From contig JAJECP010000024.1 in NCBI GenBank assembly GCA_022821985.1, positions 1-64,000 on the forward strand: 64,000 nt of DNA, written 5' to 3'. Under the pieces are notes generated by a model. It made no database searches. It worked only from the letters and a program-made list of their open reading frames with translations, and was not told the DNA's origin. This DNA comes from Acidimicrobiia bacterium. GTDB lineage: Bacteria > Actinomycetota > Acidimicrobiia > Acidimicrobiales > Poriferisodalaceae. Below are positions 34,606-45,740 of this stretch, piece by piece. Numbering within the stretch: position 1 is the first letter of the stretch; every line of letters begins with the position of its first letter. The position numbers and the translations under genes are program-made.

Positions 34606-34803
34606 ATGGCGTCCGAGGCTGAGTCGCTGGACGAAGTCAGCCGGCTATTGGCCACGTTGATCCGGCTCCAATTGCCGACCCAAGCAGACGCGATCCGCGA
34701 GTTGGGACGAGCTGGCCTCGGCCCCAAGCGCATAGCCGAACTACTCGGCACCACGCCAAACACTGTGCAAGTAGCGCTCAGCAGAGCCAAGAGAAAGGAG
34801 TAG
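34606..34803 (+). CDS. Small HTH DNA-binding protein (second of three)
   Basis: A 65-residue protein starting at ATG 34606 with GGGAGAAG overlapping the end of the previous gene. It has an HTH of the sigma-70 region 4 type: LGRAGLGPKRIAELLGTTPNTVQVALSRAKRKE. It is similar in layout to the proteins on either side, so this is a tandem of paralogous small regulators. It has no other domain. Confidence 0.78.
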   Translation: MASEAESLDEVSRLLATLIRLQLPTQADAIRELGRAGLGPKRIAELLGTTPNTVQVALSRAKRKE

Positions 34804-34806
34804 CCA

Positions 34807-35034
34807 ATGTCAACACAGGATTCAGACGCAGATCTCCAGGATCTCGTCCGACTGACCAGCGAGTCGGTTCTACTTCAGGCACTAGCCCTGCGCTTCTGCT
34901 TCGAGAACAAATCCGACTACATCGTTGCGCTGTCGTGAGCTGGGTTCGAGAACGCGCGTATCGCCACATTTCTCGACGAGAGCACCGACGCCGTCCGCAG
35001 CACCGTGAATCGTGCCAAGAAAGCCCGTGGCTGA
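34807..35034 (+). pseudogene. Third small HTH gene, interrupted by an in-frame TGA
   Basis: The frame from ATG 34807 (MSTQDSDADL) hits TGA at 34936-34938 and continues uninterrupted to TGA 35032-35034. The downstream part, AGFENARIATFLDESTDAVRS followed by TVNRAKKARG, aligns with the HTH of the preceding gene. The TGA falls where that gene has Arg (CGA in a GRAG context), so a single C-to-T change explains it. No Cys is expected there, and no SECIS hairpin follows, so it is not a selenoprotein. The fragment could still be expressed by re-initiation. Confidence 0.7.
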
Positions 35035-35734
35035 CGACCGCGCCATCCGCGCCGACCTTCGCAAGAGAAAGAACTGGAGCAGTCAGAACCTGTCCAACAA
35101 GATTGCAGCGCTCGTGAACAAGCAGCTCATGTCCCGTTCTCATGCGCTCTATGTCATCGCCCATGAGAATGGAGTGAAGTTGGAACCGTTTGGCGTCGAC
35201 GCCGCGACGCTCATCGAGGTTGGGAACTTGGCCGCCCGATATGGGCAGCCATCGCAGGCACAGCCTGCTTCAAATGGTCGCGCTGCATCGACGCCCTCCG
35301 CTGCCGCTACGAAATCAACTCCAGCATCGCGGTTCGCGAGCAGAGACCTCCACCCGCGGGTGTCCCGAGCGAGTCGTAAGGCATATACGAGCGGCCTTCA
35401 GCAAGAAGCAGTCCGAAGTGCATTCCAGAGCGTGAACAATCGGGTCAAGAGGCTGACAGGCTCGTCTAGGGACGGTAGGGACTTGATGGGGTGGGCGTTT
35501 AGCGACTCACCACAGCTCCAAGTGAGCGACCTCGCCACTGAGTCGACTCAGAACGAACACCAAGGCATACGGTTCATGATGCAAGGGGCGATGACGGGAA
35601 TCCGCAACCCACGCGCACACGAAGATCATTGGGAACTCGATGACGACCCGATCCAGGTTCTGGAACTCTTGGGATTCGCCAGCTTTCTTCATCGTTGCTT
35701 GGATCGCTGTGAGTCGTACGCAGCTACCAGCTAG
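35012..35734 (+). CDS. TIGR02391/Ymh family protein, HEPN-like
   Basis: A protein of up to 240 residues (GTG 35012; GTG 35027 is an alternative). The N-terminal ~75 residues form a small helical module, then a Ser/Ala-rich linker (80-110). The C-terminal domain has HPRVSRASRKAYTSGLQQEAV and GIRNPRAHED, the hallmark of the TIGR02391 (Ymh) family. The R-x4-H in RNPRAH (R198, H203) resembles the RNase motif of HEPN domains. Such proteins sit beside R-M and abortive-infection genes; a nuclease role in defence is inferred. Confidence 0.82.
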   Translation: MPRKPVADDRAIRADLRKRKNWSSQNLSNKIAALVNKQLMSRSHALYVIAHENGVKLEPFGVDAATLIEVGNLAARYGQPSQAQPASNGRAASTPSAAATKSTPASRFASRDLHPRVSRASRKAYTSGLQQEAVRSAFQSVNNRVKRLTGSSRDGRDLMGWAFSDSPQLQVSDLATESTQNEHQGIRFMMQGAMTGIRNPRAHEDHWELDDDPIQVLELLGFASFLHRCLDRCESYAATS

Positions 35735-35926
35735 GCCCAAGTCCCTTACGTGTACCCAACAACGCAATCGGCGTTGCTGGCTCGGGCACCGCATCTGCGG
35801 CAAGATGCTGGCTGTTCCGTCGCTGTCCTGGACCGGCCACTGAAATGGTGAGAGGTCTGAACCCCACGCGTTGAGTTTCGCGACTCGTAGGGCCTAGTTC
35901 GGTGACATCGCGTGAGCCACATCGAT

Positions 35927-36760
35927 CTAGAAGATCTTGCCGACGAGGTTGGCGTCTTCGACGGCAGTCATGAGGTCGTTCCAGCCGTCGTCGGTGGCGC
36001 GCACCCACTTGCTGAGGTGCTCCATGCGCATCATCTCGGCGATTTCAGGGTCGTCGGGGTCCATAGCCACCAGCAGCTCTACGAACTGCTCGCACGCCTC
36101 ATCGCTCAGGCCAGGACTGGACGTGAAGGCGCAATGGCAGTACGGGCGTGTGCGCCACACCTCGACGATGTCGTCGGGCGCCAGCTCGTGGCGGCGCAGC
36201 AGGTACCCGAGCCATGGCTCGAAGATCACTCCAGCGTCGGCACGGCCGTCCAGGACGGCCCCGAAGATCGTCCGGTCGTCCACCCACATTTGCAGGTTGG
36301 AGTACTCGGTGGGCTCGAGCTCGACGAGTTCGCAGTCCGACTCGATGTCGAAGTCGTCCTCGGCGAGCTGGGCTGCCGGCAGCAGGAACAGCTCACTGGA
36401 GATGTCGACCCCCAATGCCAGCCGCCGCCCGCGCAGGTCGTCGAGATCGGCGATGGCGGCATCCGGCCGGGCAACGATGAGCGAGCGGACGTCCTCGTCG
36501 GTGTCGCGCATCGCCAACGTCCGGCAGGTTCCCGGGGCCTGCAGCAGCAGCTGGGCGTGCGCCATCGGGGCGTTCCATGCAATGTCGACGTGGCCGTCGA
36601 GCACGGCACCGCACAGCGCGTCGTAGGTGGAATACAGCGCGTACTCGGTTTCGAGGCCGGCCTCGTTGAAGTACTTGCGGATGGCGTTCCAGATGAAGAC
36701 GGCTCGCTTCGGATCGGCCGCCGTGGCACCGATCATGAGCGGTCGCGGGCGTTGGGTCAT
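35927..36760 (-). CDS. PhnD-like phosphate/phosphonate ABC-transporter binding protein, no signal peptide
   Basis: A 277-residue periplasmic-binding-protein fold of the PhnD/phosphite type. GATAADPKRAVFIWNAIRKYFNE, VDIAWNAPMAHAQLLL and DAGVIFEPWLGYLLRR match this class. It lacks an N-terminal signal peptide or lipobox and has no permease or ATPase next to it. It may therefore be a cytoplasmic ligand sensor or an enzyme recruited from the fold. The start at 36760 is the only reasonable ATG. Confidence 0.82.
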   Translation of the reverse strand: MTQRPRPLMIGATAADPKRAVFIWNAIRKYFNEAGLETEYALYSTYDALCGAVLDGHVDIAWNAPMAHAQLLLQAPGTCRTLAMRDTDEDVRSLIVARPDAAIADLDDLRGRRLALGVDISSELFLLPAAQLAEDDFDIESDCELVELEPTEYSNLQMWVDDRTIFGAVLDGRADAGVIFEPWLGYLLRRHELAPDDIVEVWRTRPYCHCAFTSSPGLSDEACEQFVELLVAMDPDDPEIAEMMRMEHLSKWVRATDDGWNDLMTAVEDANLVGKIF

Positions 36761-36808
36761 GGGATCATCCCCCGCCGCCCAACGTAGTGCCGCGCCCAGC
36801 GGCGTGGC

Positions 36809-39076
<2,268 letters not shown>

Positions 39077-39517
39077 TCATGTCGAGCTCTCAGCGGCGAT
39101 GGGCTCTGCCTGGCAGACCGGGCAGATACCCCAATAGATGACCTCGGCCTCGTCGATCGTGAAGCCGTGGTCTTCGGCAGTCTCCAGGCACGGCCGGTAC
39201 CCCACGGCGCAGTCGACATCGACCATCCGGCCGCAGCGCCGGCACACCAGGTGGTGGTGGTTGTCGTCGACCCGGTCCTCGTATCGGGCCGCCGACCGTG
39301 CCGGCTGGATGCGCCGGATCAGACCTTCTTCGGTCAACATGGCCAAGGCGTCGAATACTGCCTGTCTGGATACAGACCCGATACTGGCACGCACATCGTC
39401 GACCAGATCGTCAGCAGTTGCGTGCGGCCGGCCGCCGACTGCGTCGAACACCGCCAACCGCTGCGCGGTCACCTGGATCCCACGCTCCCGCAGCATCTGC
39501 ACGGTGTCCTGAGGCAT
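39077..39517 (-). CDS. furA: Fur-family transcriptional regulator (FurA/PerR-like)
   Basis: A 146-residue Fur-family repressor. The winged helix has [15 protein letters not shown] and [12 protein letters not shown], the metal-binding region [18 protein letters not shown] gives a CxxC, and a second CxxC (GICPVCQ) is at the C terminus. Position directly upstream of katG identifies it as the FurA type that senses peroxide or iron and represses itself and katG. Confidence 0.93.
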   Translation of the reverse strand: MPQDTVQMLRERGIQVTAQRLAVFDAVGGRPHATADDLVDDVRASIGSVSRQAVFDALAMLTEEGLIRRIQPARSAARYEDRVDDNHHHLVCRRCGRMVDVDCAVGYRPCLETAEDHGFTIDEAEVIYWGICPVCQAEPIAAESST

Positions 39518-39538
39518 GCGGCGACTATATCAGATTCT

Positions 39539-39549
39539 GGACTATGTCC
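39539..39549. promoter_or_regulatory. Candidate FurA operator upstream of furA-katG
   Basis: GGAC-TAT-GTCC at 39539-39549 is a perfect inverted repeat 22 bp upstream of the furA start codon in an AT-rich patch (ACTATATCAGATTCTGG precedes it). Autoregulatory FurA sites lie at this place in mycobacteria. The sequence is not a textbook Fur box, so binding is inferred from symmetry and position. Confidence 0.4.
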
Positions 39550-39661
39550 AAAACCAGCACAGAACAAAAATCGCCCAGCCGCCAGCGAGCGCGCCTTGGG
39601 CCCACTGACCGCCACTACCCCCTCGACCGAGGGTGAGACCGGCGAAGCGGTATGCGCACTG

Positions 39662-40306
39662 ATGACTGGCTGCGGCTGGGACAATTGCGGTGTGGCGGGT
39701 GTCATTGATGGGCTGCTGCGGCGAATTGCAGAGTTTCACCGCAGCCGTGCGGTTGTCCCCGAGTACCCGATGGTTGCTGCGGTGCTTGATGCGCTCGACG
39801 AGGTCCGCAGTCCGGCCTTGGTCGAAGCTCGCTACTTGCCGGTGCTGCGGCACCTCGACGCCGTCCAGCTCTGTGGCGACGGCGCTGTTGATGCCGTGCT
39901 CGAGGAGTTCCTCGCTCTCGCGCCGGCGCTGCCGTGGATCCAGACCGCCGGCTATCGGGGTGTGCTGAGCCAGGACTTCCACGACAACTACGGCTACGTG
40001 CAGCTCATCGGCCCGACATCAATTGTCGAGCACCGTTCGGTGAGGGTCGGCATCGGTGTCTGGGGACCGAACCTGCACTACCCCAGCCACCACCATGAGG
40101 CCGAAGAGCTGTACCACGTGCTGGCCGGCGAGCCGACATTCACCAGCGGCGACGGCGTGCCCCGAACGGCCGGGCCCGGTGGCGCCGTGCATCATGCACC
40201 GTGGCAGCCGCACCAGCAGGACTTCGGCGCGACGCCGACGGTGCTGCTCTACTGCTGGACCGGCGAAGTGGTGACTGACGCCGCGCTCGTCGATGGCGAT
40301 TGCTGA
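39662..40306 (+). CDS. DMSP-lyase-type cupin protein
   Basis: A ~214-residue protein whose C-terminal cupin matches the dimethylsulfoniopropionate lyase family (DddL/DddQ-like). The metal motif is NLHYPSHHHEAEELYHVLAGE, with the second His in HHAPWQPHQQD. DMSP lyases cleave DMSP to dimethylsulfide and acrylate. The helical N-terminal part (IDGLLRRIAEFHRS) is also as in DddL-type proteins. The start is uncertain: ATG 39662 or GTG 39692. Other members of the family act on other substrates, so the activity is provisional. Confidence 0.78.
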   Translation: MTGCGWDNCGVAGVIDGLLRRIAEFHRSRAVVPEYPMVAAVLDALDEVRSPALVEARYLPVLRHLDAVQLCGDGAVDAVLEEFLALAPALPWIQTAGYRGVLSQDFHDNYGYVQLIGPTSIVEHRSVRVGIGVWGPNLHYPSHHHEAEELYHVLAGEPTFTSGDGVPRTAGPGGAVHHAPWQPHQQDFGATPTVLLYCWTGEVVTDAALVDGDC

Positions 40307-40390
40307 CCGCACGCGTCCTTGTCAGCGTCCGGCGCGCCAACGTGTCGGCCGGTCATTCGGGCTGGGACGGCTCCGGCAAGCTGGAGGGGC

Positions 40391-41518
40391 ATGAAGATCA
40401 GGGCGGTGGTGCTGGACGCCGTCGGCGAGCCGGTGCGGGTCGACACGCTGGATCTGGCTGAGCCGCGGGAAGGCGAGGTATTGATCCGGATGCGAGCCGC
40501 CGGCGTATGCCACAGCGATCAGCACGTCATCACCGGCCGCCACAGCGCGGACCTGCCGTGTGTGCTCGGGCACGAAGGCGCAGGCGAAGTGGCGGCGGTA
40601 GGGGCCGGCGTCGAGTCGGTGCGCGTCGGCGACCGGGTGGCGCTCAACTGGCTCCCGAGCTGCAAGGCGTGCTTCTACTGCAGCCGTGGCCAGGAGCATC
40701 TCTGCCGCGAGGTCGTCGGCAGCCTCTGGCCGGGCTTCATGGCCGACGGCAGCAGCCGGCTGTCACGCAACGGCGAGATGATCCGCCACTACTCGGGTGT
40801 CTCGACCTGGGCTGAGTACATGATCGTTGCCCAAGAGTGCTGTGTGACGCTCCACGACGACGTGCCGTTCGAGGTTGCCGCGCTCATCGGCTGCGCGGTG
40901 GCAACCGGCGTCGGGGCCGCTCGGTACCGGGGCGACGTCGGACCGGGCGACCGTGTGGCAGTCGTGGGCGCAGGCGGTGTGGGGCTCAGCGTGATCATGG
41001 GCGCGGCGCTGGCAGGAGCCGAACGGATCATCGCCGTGGATCGGGAAGCCACCAAACGCGACTTGGCTGCCTCGCTCGGTGCCACGGATTTCGTCGAGGC
41101 GAACGAAGGGGCTGACGGGGACGCCATCGGCCATTCCATCGACCGGGTGCTCGAGTTGACTGGCGGCCGTGGCGCAGATGTCGTGTTCGAGGCCATCGGC
41201 AATGCCCGGCTCCAGCAGGAGTGGATCCGTGGCGTGCGGCCGGGCGGCGCGCTCGTCCTCGTGGGAATACCGGGCAACGACGAGACGACACCGTTCAACA
41301 GTGCCGAGCTGTCCCGCCAGAGCAAGACCGTCAGGGGCAGCTACTACGCCGAGACCGACGCTGGACGCTCCATTGACGATCTGTGCGGCGCCTACCTCGA
41401 GGGCCGGCTTCCCGTCGATCGCCTGATCTCGGGGCGCTACTGCATCGACGACGTGCAGCACGCCATCGACGCAATGCTCAGCGGCAGCGAGGGCCGTACC
41501 GTCATTACCTTCGACTGA
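40391..41518 (+). CDS. Zinc-dependent alcohol dehydrogenase
   Basis: A 375-residue medium-chain dehydrogenase starting at ATG 40391 after GGAGGGG. The catalytic zinc site is C40/H61/E62 (GVCHSDQH, GHEGAGE). The structural zinc Cys cluster is C91, C94, C97 and C105 (CKACFYC...C). The Rossmann loop is VVGAGGVGLS. It resembles class III/NDMA-type alcohol dehydrogenases of Actinobacteria, oxidising alcohols or hydroxymethyl adducts with NAD+ or a bound cofactor. Confidence 0.92.
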   Translation: MKIRAVVLDAVGEPVRVDTLDLAEPREGEVLIRMRAAGVCHSDQHVITGRHSADLPCVLGHEGAGEVAAVGAGVESVRVGDRVALNWLPSCKACFYCSRGQEHLCREVVGSLWPGFMADGSSRLSRNGEMIRHYSGVSTWAEYMIVAQECCVTLHDDVPFEVAALIGCAVATGVGAARYRGDVGPGDRVAVVGAGGVGLSVIMGAALAGAERIIAVDREATKRDLAASLGATDFVEANEGADGDAIGHSIDRVLELTGGRGADVVFEAIGNARLQQEWIRGVRPGGALVLVGIPGNDETTPFNSAELSRQSKTVRGSYYAETDAGRSIDDLCGAYLEGRLPVDRLISGRYCIDDVQHAIDAMLSGSEGRTVITFD

Positions 41519-41686
41519 CCGGTGCGTCAGTCCGGAACGCGGCGCGGTACCGGCGGGGCGTGGTACCGATCCGAACGGCGAGAGTCACTCGGCAGATGCA
41601 GGTCGCGGCAGCCAATGCCTCCTAGATTGCCGACCGGCAGTTGACCACGCTGCTGCGCTGGAACCGACTTGAGGACGTCTCCCCCG

Positions 41687-42115
41687 ATGAGCAACGCAAC
41701 GCTGACCCCTGTCACGAACCCGGTCACCGAGATCCCTGCTGGCTCGCCGGCGCTGGCCGTCGAGCACTTCGAGCGCTTGCTGGCGCTCGAAACCGACTGC
41801 TGGGACGTGAATGAGGCCATGCAGAGCGGGTCGCCCGGCTTTGTGCTGCTGCAGACCAACAGCGATCAAGCCAGCTTCGATGCGGGACACGTACCGGGCG
41901 CGATCTTCATGCACCACACGACGATCACCGAGGAGGCCCTGGCGCAGTACCCACCAGACACGCTGTTCGTCGTGTACTGCGCCGGACCGCACTGCAACGC
42001 GGCAGACAAGGCGGCTGTCCGGCTCGCCCGACTGGGCCGGCCAGTCAAGAAGATGATCGGCGGCGCTATCGGCTGGCTCGACGAGGGCTTCGCATTGGTG
42101 GGATCACCCGCATAG
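41687..42115 (+). CDS. Rhodanese-like domain protein
   Basis: A 142-residue single rhodanese domain starting at ATG 41687. The substrate loop has the catalytic Cys in YCAGPHCNAADKAA (C98) and the N-terminal motif ASFDAGHVPGAIFM. It would transfer sulfane sulfur. The active-site loop with a second Cys (C103) is typical of single-domain proteins acting with small thiols. It follows the alcohol dehydrogenase on the same strand. Confidence 0.88.
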   Translation: MSNATLTPVTNPVTEIPAGSPALAVEHFERLLALETDCWDVNEAMQSGSPGFVLLQTNSDQASFDAGHVPGAIFMHHTTITEEALAQYPPDTLFVVYCAGPHCNAADKAAVRLARLGRPVKKMIGGAIGWLDEGFALVGSPA

Positions 42116-42126
42116 AACGCAGCGGG

Positions 42127-43041
42127 TCACACCTCGAAGCTGATCCCGGTGACCTGTTCTGACGCCTCCCACGTCTGCCGCTGCAGCCCTGGATCGCGTG
42201 AGCGGTCGCTGGATCCCACCAGCACCGGATGGCCTCGCATCTCCCACAGTCCGTCAGGCCCGTAGAACTCGCCGCCCGCAGCGGCAGGGTCGGTCGCGGC
42301 CCGCAGCGTGGCCAAGGCCCCTGCGGCCGCACGGTGCTGCAGCGGACGGATCAGCGGCCGCATCAGCCCGATGAACGGGAAGTCGCGCAGGATCTCCGTT
42401 TCGGCCCATCCAGGATGGGCCGCCAATGCGATGGTTTCCGCGCCGGCTGCGGCCAACCGGCGCTGCAGTTCGTGGGTGAACAGCAGGTTCGCCAGCTTCG
42501 AACGGCCGTAGGCGGCCGACTGGCTGCGACCCTGCTCCATTCCGAAGCGTTCGAAGTCAATCCGGGCGCGGTACCGGTGGGCGTTGCTGCTCACGGTGAC
42601 GACCCGAGAGCCAGCGACTGGCAGCAGACGATCCAGCAGCAGGCCTGTCCACGCGAAGTGTCCAAGGTGGTTGGTGCCGAAGCGGATCTCGAACCCGTCG
42701 GAGGTCTGCCGCCGGGGTGTGTGAAAGACCCCGGCGTTGTTGACGAGCAGATCGATGCGCTCGTACCGATCGGCGATAGCCGCAGCCCCCCGGCGCACCG
42801 AATCGAGCGATGCTAGGTCCGCCTCCTGCAGCGCCAGCTCGGCTCCGGGATGCTCGGCGCGTATGGCTTCGGCCGCTGCGCTGCCCTTGGCGAGGTCGCG
42901 CACCGCCAATACCACCAGCGCACCGCGGCCGGCAAGCGCCCGCGCCGTTTCGAAGCCGTTCCCCGAGTTGGCCCCGGTCACCACGGCGACCCGGCCCGAC
43001 TGATCGGGAATGTCCTCAGCTGTCCACGTGTCGCCCGTCAC
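42127..43041 (-). CDS. SDR family oxidoreductase (retinol-dehydrogenase-like)
   Basis: A 304-residue SDR of the extended retinol-dehydrogenase/protochlorophyllide-reductase-like branch. VVTGANSGNGFETARAL, LVNNAGVF, the catalytic Ser in TVSSNAH and YGRSKLANLLF are clear; VRDLAKG after beta-2 suggests NADP(H). Many Actinobacteria have several such enzymes of unknown substrate. Its start lies 4 bp after the stop of copA, so it may be co-transcribed with the copper ATPase. Confidence 0.88.
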   Translation of the reverse strand: MTGDTWTAEDIPDQSGRVAVVTGANSGNGFETARALAGRGALVVLAVRDLAKGSAAAEAIRAEHPGAELALQEADLASLDSVRRGAAAIADRYERIDLLVNNAGVFHTPRRQTSDGFEIRFGTNHLGHFAWTGLLLDRLLPVAGSRVVTVSSNAHRYRARIDFERFGMEQGRSQSAAYGRSKLANLLFTHELQRRLAAAGAETIALAAHPGWAETEILRDFPFIGLMRPLIRPLQHRAAAGALATLRAATDPAAAGGEFYGPDGLWEMRGHPVLVGSSDRSRDPGLQRQTWEASEQVTGISFEV

Positions 43042-43045
43042 TCAG

Positions 43046-45193
43046 TCAGACAGTCTGGCGGCTGCCTGTGAAGCGTCGCAGGCGGAGACTGTTCGTCACG
43101 ACGAACAGCGACGAGACGCCCATCGCGCCGGCAGCGATCATGGGGTTCAGAATGCCGAACGCCGCGAGCGGGATGGCGGCGGCGTTGTAGGCGAAGGCCC
43201 AGAACAGGTTTCCTTTGATCGTCGACAGGGTGCGGCGTGACAGCGCAATGGCGTCAGCAACGGCCCGCAGATCGCCGCTCACGACGGTGAGGTCGGACGC
43301 CTCGATGGCCACGTCCGTACCGGTGCCGACGGCAATGCCCAGGTCGGCCTGAGCCAGCGCCGGGGCATCGTTGATGCCGTCTCCCACCATCGCCACTCGC
43401 TTGCCGGCGGCTTGAAGCCGCTGCACGGCGGCGGCCTTGTCGTCGGGATAGACCTCGGCGATCACCGACTCGATGCCGGCTTCGGCGGCGACCGTCCGTG
43501 CCGTGCGCTCGTTGTCGCCGGTGAGCAGCGTCACCGCCAGGCCCTGCTCTTGCAGTGCCGCTATCGCCTCCGCCGAGGTCGGCTTGATGCGATCGGCAAC
43601 CACCAGCACGATCTCCGCGGTGCCATTGCGGCCAGCAACCACAGCCGTGTCCCCGGTGGCCTCAGCGTCGGCAGCCAAGTTCGCCACGCCGGCCGGCACG
43701 GCGTCGAACAGGCTGCGACGGCCCACCCGGACCTCGACGCCGCCGACTGTTGCGATCACACCCGAACCGGGTGCAGTCTCGAATTCCTCGACCTCGACCA
43801 GCTCGTCGACCGAGCCGGCGATGGCTTCAGCGATCGGGTGAGACGACAACGCCTCGGCCGATGCCGCCAGCCGGTGCACCTCGTCGCGCTCGGCGGTCGA
43901 AAGCTGTCCCGACTGGACACCGGCGAGCGTCATGGCACCTTCGGTGATCGTGCCGGTCTTGTCCACCAGCACCACGTCCACCGAGCGGGTGTCCTCGAGA
44001 ACCTCGCCCCCCTTGATGATGACGCCGAGCTGAGCGCCCCGGCCGGTCCCCACCATGATCCCGAGCGGCGTCGCCAGCCCGAGGGCGCACGGGCAGGCGA
44101 TGATCAGCACTGCCACCGCGGCGCTGAATGCAGCGCTGGCCTCGTTGCCCAGCAGCAACCACGCCGCCAGCGTGAGGATCCCGATGACGATGGCGATGGG
44201 CACGAACACCGCCGACACCCGGTCGGCGAGCCGCTGCACCTCTGCCCGGCTGCCCTGGGCTTCGTCAACCAAGCGGATGATCTGCGCCAGCGCCGTGTCT
44301 GCACCCACCTTGGCCGCTTCGACGACGAGCGCTCCGTTGGCGTTGATCGTGGCGCCGATCACCTCGTCGCCGGGCCCGACCTCCACCGGCACCGGCTCGC
44401 CGGTCACCATCGACGCATCGACTGCCGAGCGCCCGTCGGTGATCACGCCGTCGGTGGCGATGCGCTCCCCCGGCCGGACCACGAATTGCATGCCGACCGC
44501 CAGATCGGCGATCGCGATCTCACGTCCGTCCACCAGGCGGGCGGTCCGCACGCCCAGATCTGCCAGCGCCCGGATGGCGTCACCCGAGCGGCGCTTGGCC
44601 CGCAGCTCCAGCCACTTGCCCAGCAGGATCAGCGTGACGATCACGGCGCCGGTCTCGAAGTACACGTGGCCGTCGCCGATGCCGGTGATCGACACCGTCA
44701 GCGACCACGCCAGCGCGGCGAGCGACCCCATCGACACGAGCGTGTCCATGGTGGTGGCGCCGTGGCGCAGGTTGACCGCTGCGGCTCGATGGAACGGCCA
44801 GCCCACTCCCACGATCACCACGGCCGCCAGCACGGCAACCAGCCATTCCCAGCCGCTGAACTGCAGCGCCGGGATCATCGAGATCAACACCGACGGCACC
44901 GTCAGCGCTGCTCCGGTGACCAGCCGGGCCAGCAGGTCGGCCTGGCGGCGCCGCTCGGCCGCCTCGCTTTCGCCTTCTTCGATGACCGCGTAGCCCAGCG
45001 CTGCGATCTCCGCCGCAACGAAGGCTTCGTCGAGCGACCCGTCGTGGGTGATCGAAGCCCGACCAGTGGCGAAGTTCACCTGCGCAGCCGCTACGGCGTC
45101 CAGTTCATCGAGCCGATGCTGGATCCGGCTCGCGCACGCAGCACACGTCATCCCGTCGATGGCCAAGTCGGATCGAGCGGTTGCTGCGGTCAC
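43046..45193 (-). CDS. copA: Copper-translocating P1B-type ATPase
   Basis: A 715-residue heavy-metal P-type ATPase starting at GTG 45193. It has one N-terminal HMA domain ([10 protein letters not shown]17/C20), the membrane CPC motif ([11 protein letters not shown]), the phosphorylation site [10 protein letters not shown] (Asp about 409), HP in SSHPIAEA and the hinge [15 protein letters not shown] plus the C-terminal YN and MxxSS residues indicate Cu(I) export. A MerR regulator lies directly upstream with a MerR-type promoter between them. Confidence 0.95.
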   Translation of the reverse strand: MTAATARSDLAIDGMTCAACASRIQHRLDELDAVAAAQVNFATGRASITHDGSLDEAFVAAEIAALGYAVIEEGESEAAERRRQADLLARLVTGAALTVPSVLISMIPALQFSGWEWLVAVLAAVVIVGVGWPFHRAAAVNLRHGATTMDTLVSMGSLAALAWSLTVSITGIGDGHVYFETGAVIVTLILLGKWLELRAKRRSGDAIRALADLGVRTARLVDGREIAIADLAVGMQFVVRPGERIATDGVITDGRSAVDASMVTGEPVPVEVGPGDEVIGATINANGALVVEAAKVGADTALAQIIRLVDEAQGSRAEVQRLADRVSAVFVPIAIVIGILTLAAWLLLGNEASAAFSAAVAVLIIACPCALGLATPLGIMVGTGRGAQLGVIIKGGEVLEDTRSVDVVLVDKTGTITEGAMTLAGVQSGQLSTAERDEVHRLAASAEALSSHPIAEAIAGSVDELVEVEEFETAPGSGVIATVGGVEVRVGRRSLFDAVPAGVANLAADAEATGDTAVVAGRNGTAEIVLVVADRIKPTSAEAIAALQEQGLAVTLLTGDNERTARTVAAEAGIESVIAEVYPDDKAAAVQRLQAAGKRVAMVGDGINDAPALAQADLGIAVGTGTDVAIEASDLTVVSGDLRAVADAIALSRRTLSTIKGNLFWAFAYNAAAIPLAAFGILNPMIAAGAMGVSSLFVVTNSLRLRRFTGSRQTV

Positions 45194-45200
45194 ATGGCCA

Positions 45201-45231
45201 CTCTAAACATTCCATCCAACTGGAAGGTCAA
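45201..45231 (-). promoter_or_regulatory. MerR/CueR-type promoter of copA
   Basis: On the minus strand a TTGACC -35 (226-231) overlapping the merR stop is followed by CCTTCC-AGTTGGAT-GGAATG and a TTAGAG -10, with a 19-bp spacer. A long 19-bp spacer with a TTCC...GGAA dyad is the signature of MerR-activated promoters, and this one is very close to the E. coli copA promoter layout. Copper-bound regulator would untwist the promoter to activate copA. Confidence 0.82.
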
Positions 45232-45638
45232 GTGGATTTGCGGGCTCCGTTGATCACTTGGCAGCGGTTGGGATCAGTGCATGACGCCGGATCGAGGCCC
45301 TGTGCCCGCTTCAGCAGTGCGGCCAGCTCATCGCGGGCCGATCGGAGCTGGGCGATCTGAACGTCAATAGCGTCGACGTGCGCTTCGATGAGTGCCGTGG
45401 TGTGTGCGCACGACCGCTCGCCGACGCTCTTGAGCTCAAGCACCGAGGAGATCTCCGCCAGCGTCAGCCCCGTCGCCTGCGCATCGCGAATGAACCGCAG
45501 GCGCTGGACGGCGTCGCCTGCGTACTCTCGGTACCCGCTCGCCGTCCGGTCGGGTTCGTCGAGCAATCCGATCGACTCGTAATACCGAATCGTCTTCGTG
45601 CTCACCCCGCAGCGATCGCCTAGCTCGCCGATTCTCAT
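45228..45638 (-). CDS. MerR-family heavy-metal-responsive regulator (CueR-like)
   Basis: A 136-residue MerR protein. The HTH reads MRIGELGDRCGVSTKTIRYYESIGLL, with SGYREYAGDAVQRLRFI. The metal loop region has RSCAHTT and a C-terminal CTDPNRC. It should bind Cu(I) or another soft metal and control copA, which begins 34 bp downstream. The two-Cys C-terminal loop (CTDPNRC) is in the place of the CueR metal loop. Confidence 0.9.
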   Translation of the reverse strand: MRIGELGDRCGVSTKTIRYYESIGLLDEPDRTASGYREYAGDAVQRLRFIRDAQATGLTLAEISSVLELKSVGERSCAHTTALIEAHVDAIDVQIAQLRSARDELAALLKRAQGLDPASCTDPNRCQVINGARKST

Positions 45639-45670
45639 GAGTACGACGGTACCTGACCTCCCCGACTGAA

Positions 45671-45686
45671 CCTTCCAGCCGGAAGG
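45671..45686. promoter_or_regulatory. Second MerR-type operator, upstream of the merR gene
   Basis: CCTTCC-AGCC-GGAAGG is a perfect 6-bp inverted repeat with the same half-sites as the copA operator, 33 bp upstream of the merR start. It points to autoregulation by the same protein; no good -35/-10 pair is obvious around it. Confidence 0.6.
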
Positions 45687-45740
45687 AATCCCGACGAGGG
45701 ACCGGCCAGCAAGAACCTGTGCGGCCGAGCCCTCCCGGGC

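Noticed and set aside
34936..34938. In-frame TGA in the third HTH gene as a second selenocysteine codon
   Set aside because: The paralogue has Arg there, no Cys/Sec chemistry is expected in an HTH, and no SECIS-like hairpin with a G loop follows.
43412..45253. 613-codon plus-strand open frame opposite copA
   Set aside because: Shadow of copA; His/Arg/Asp-rich composition without domain features.
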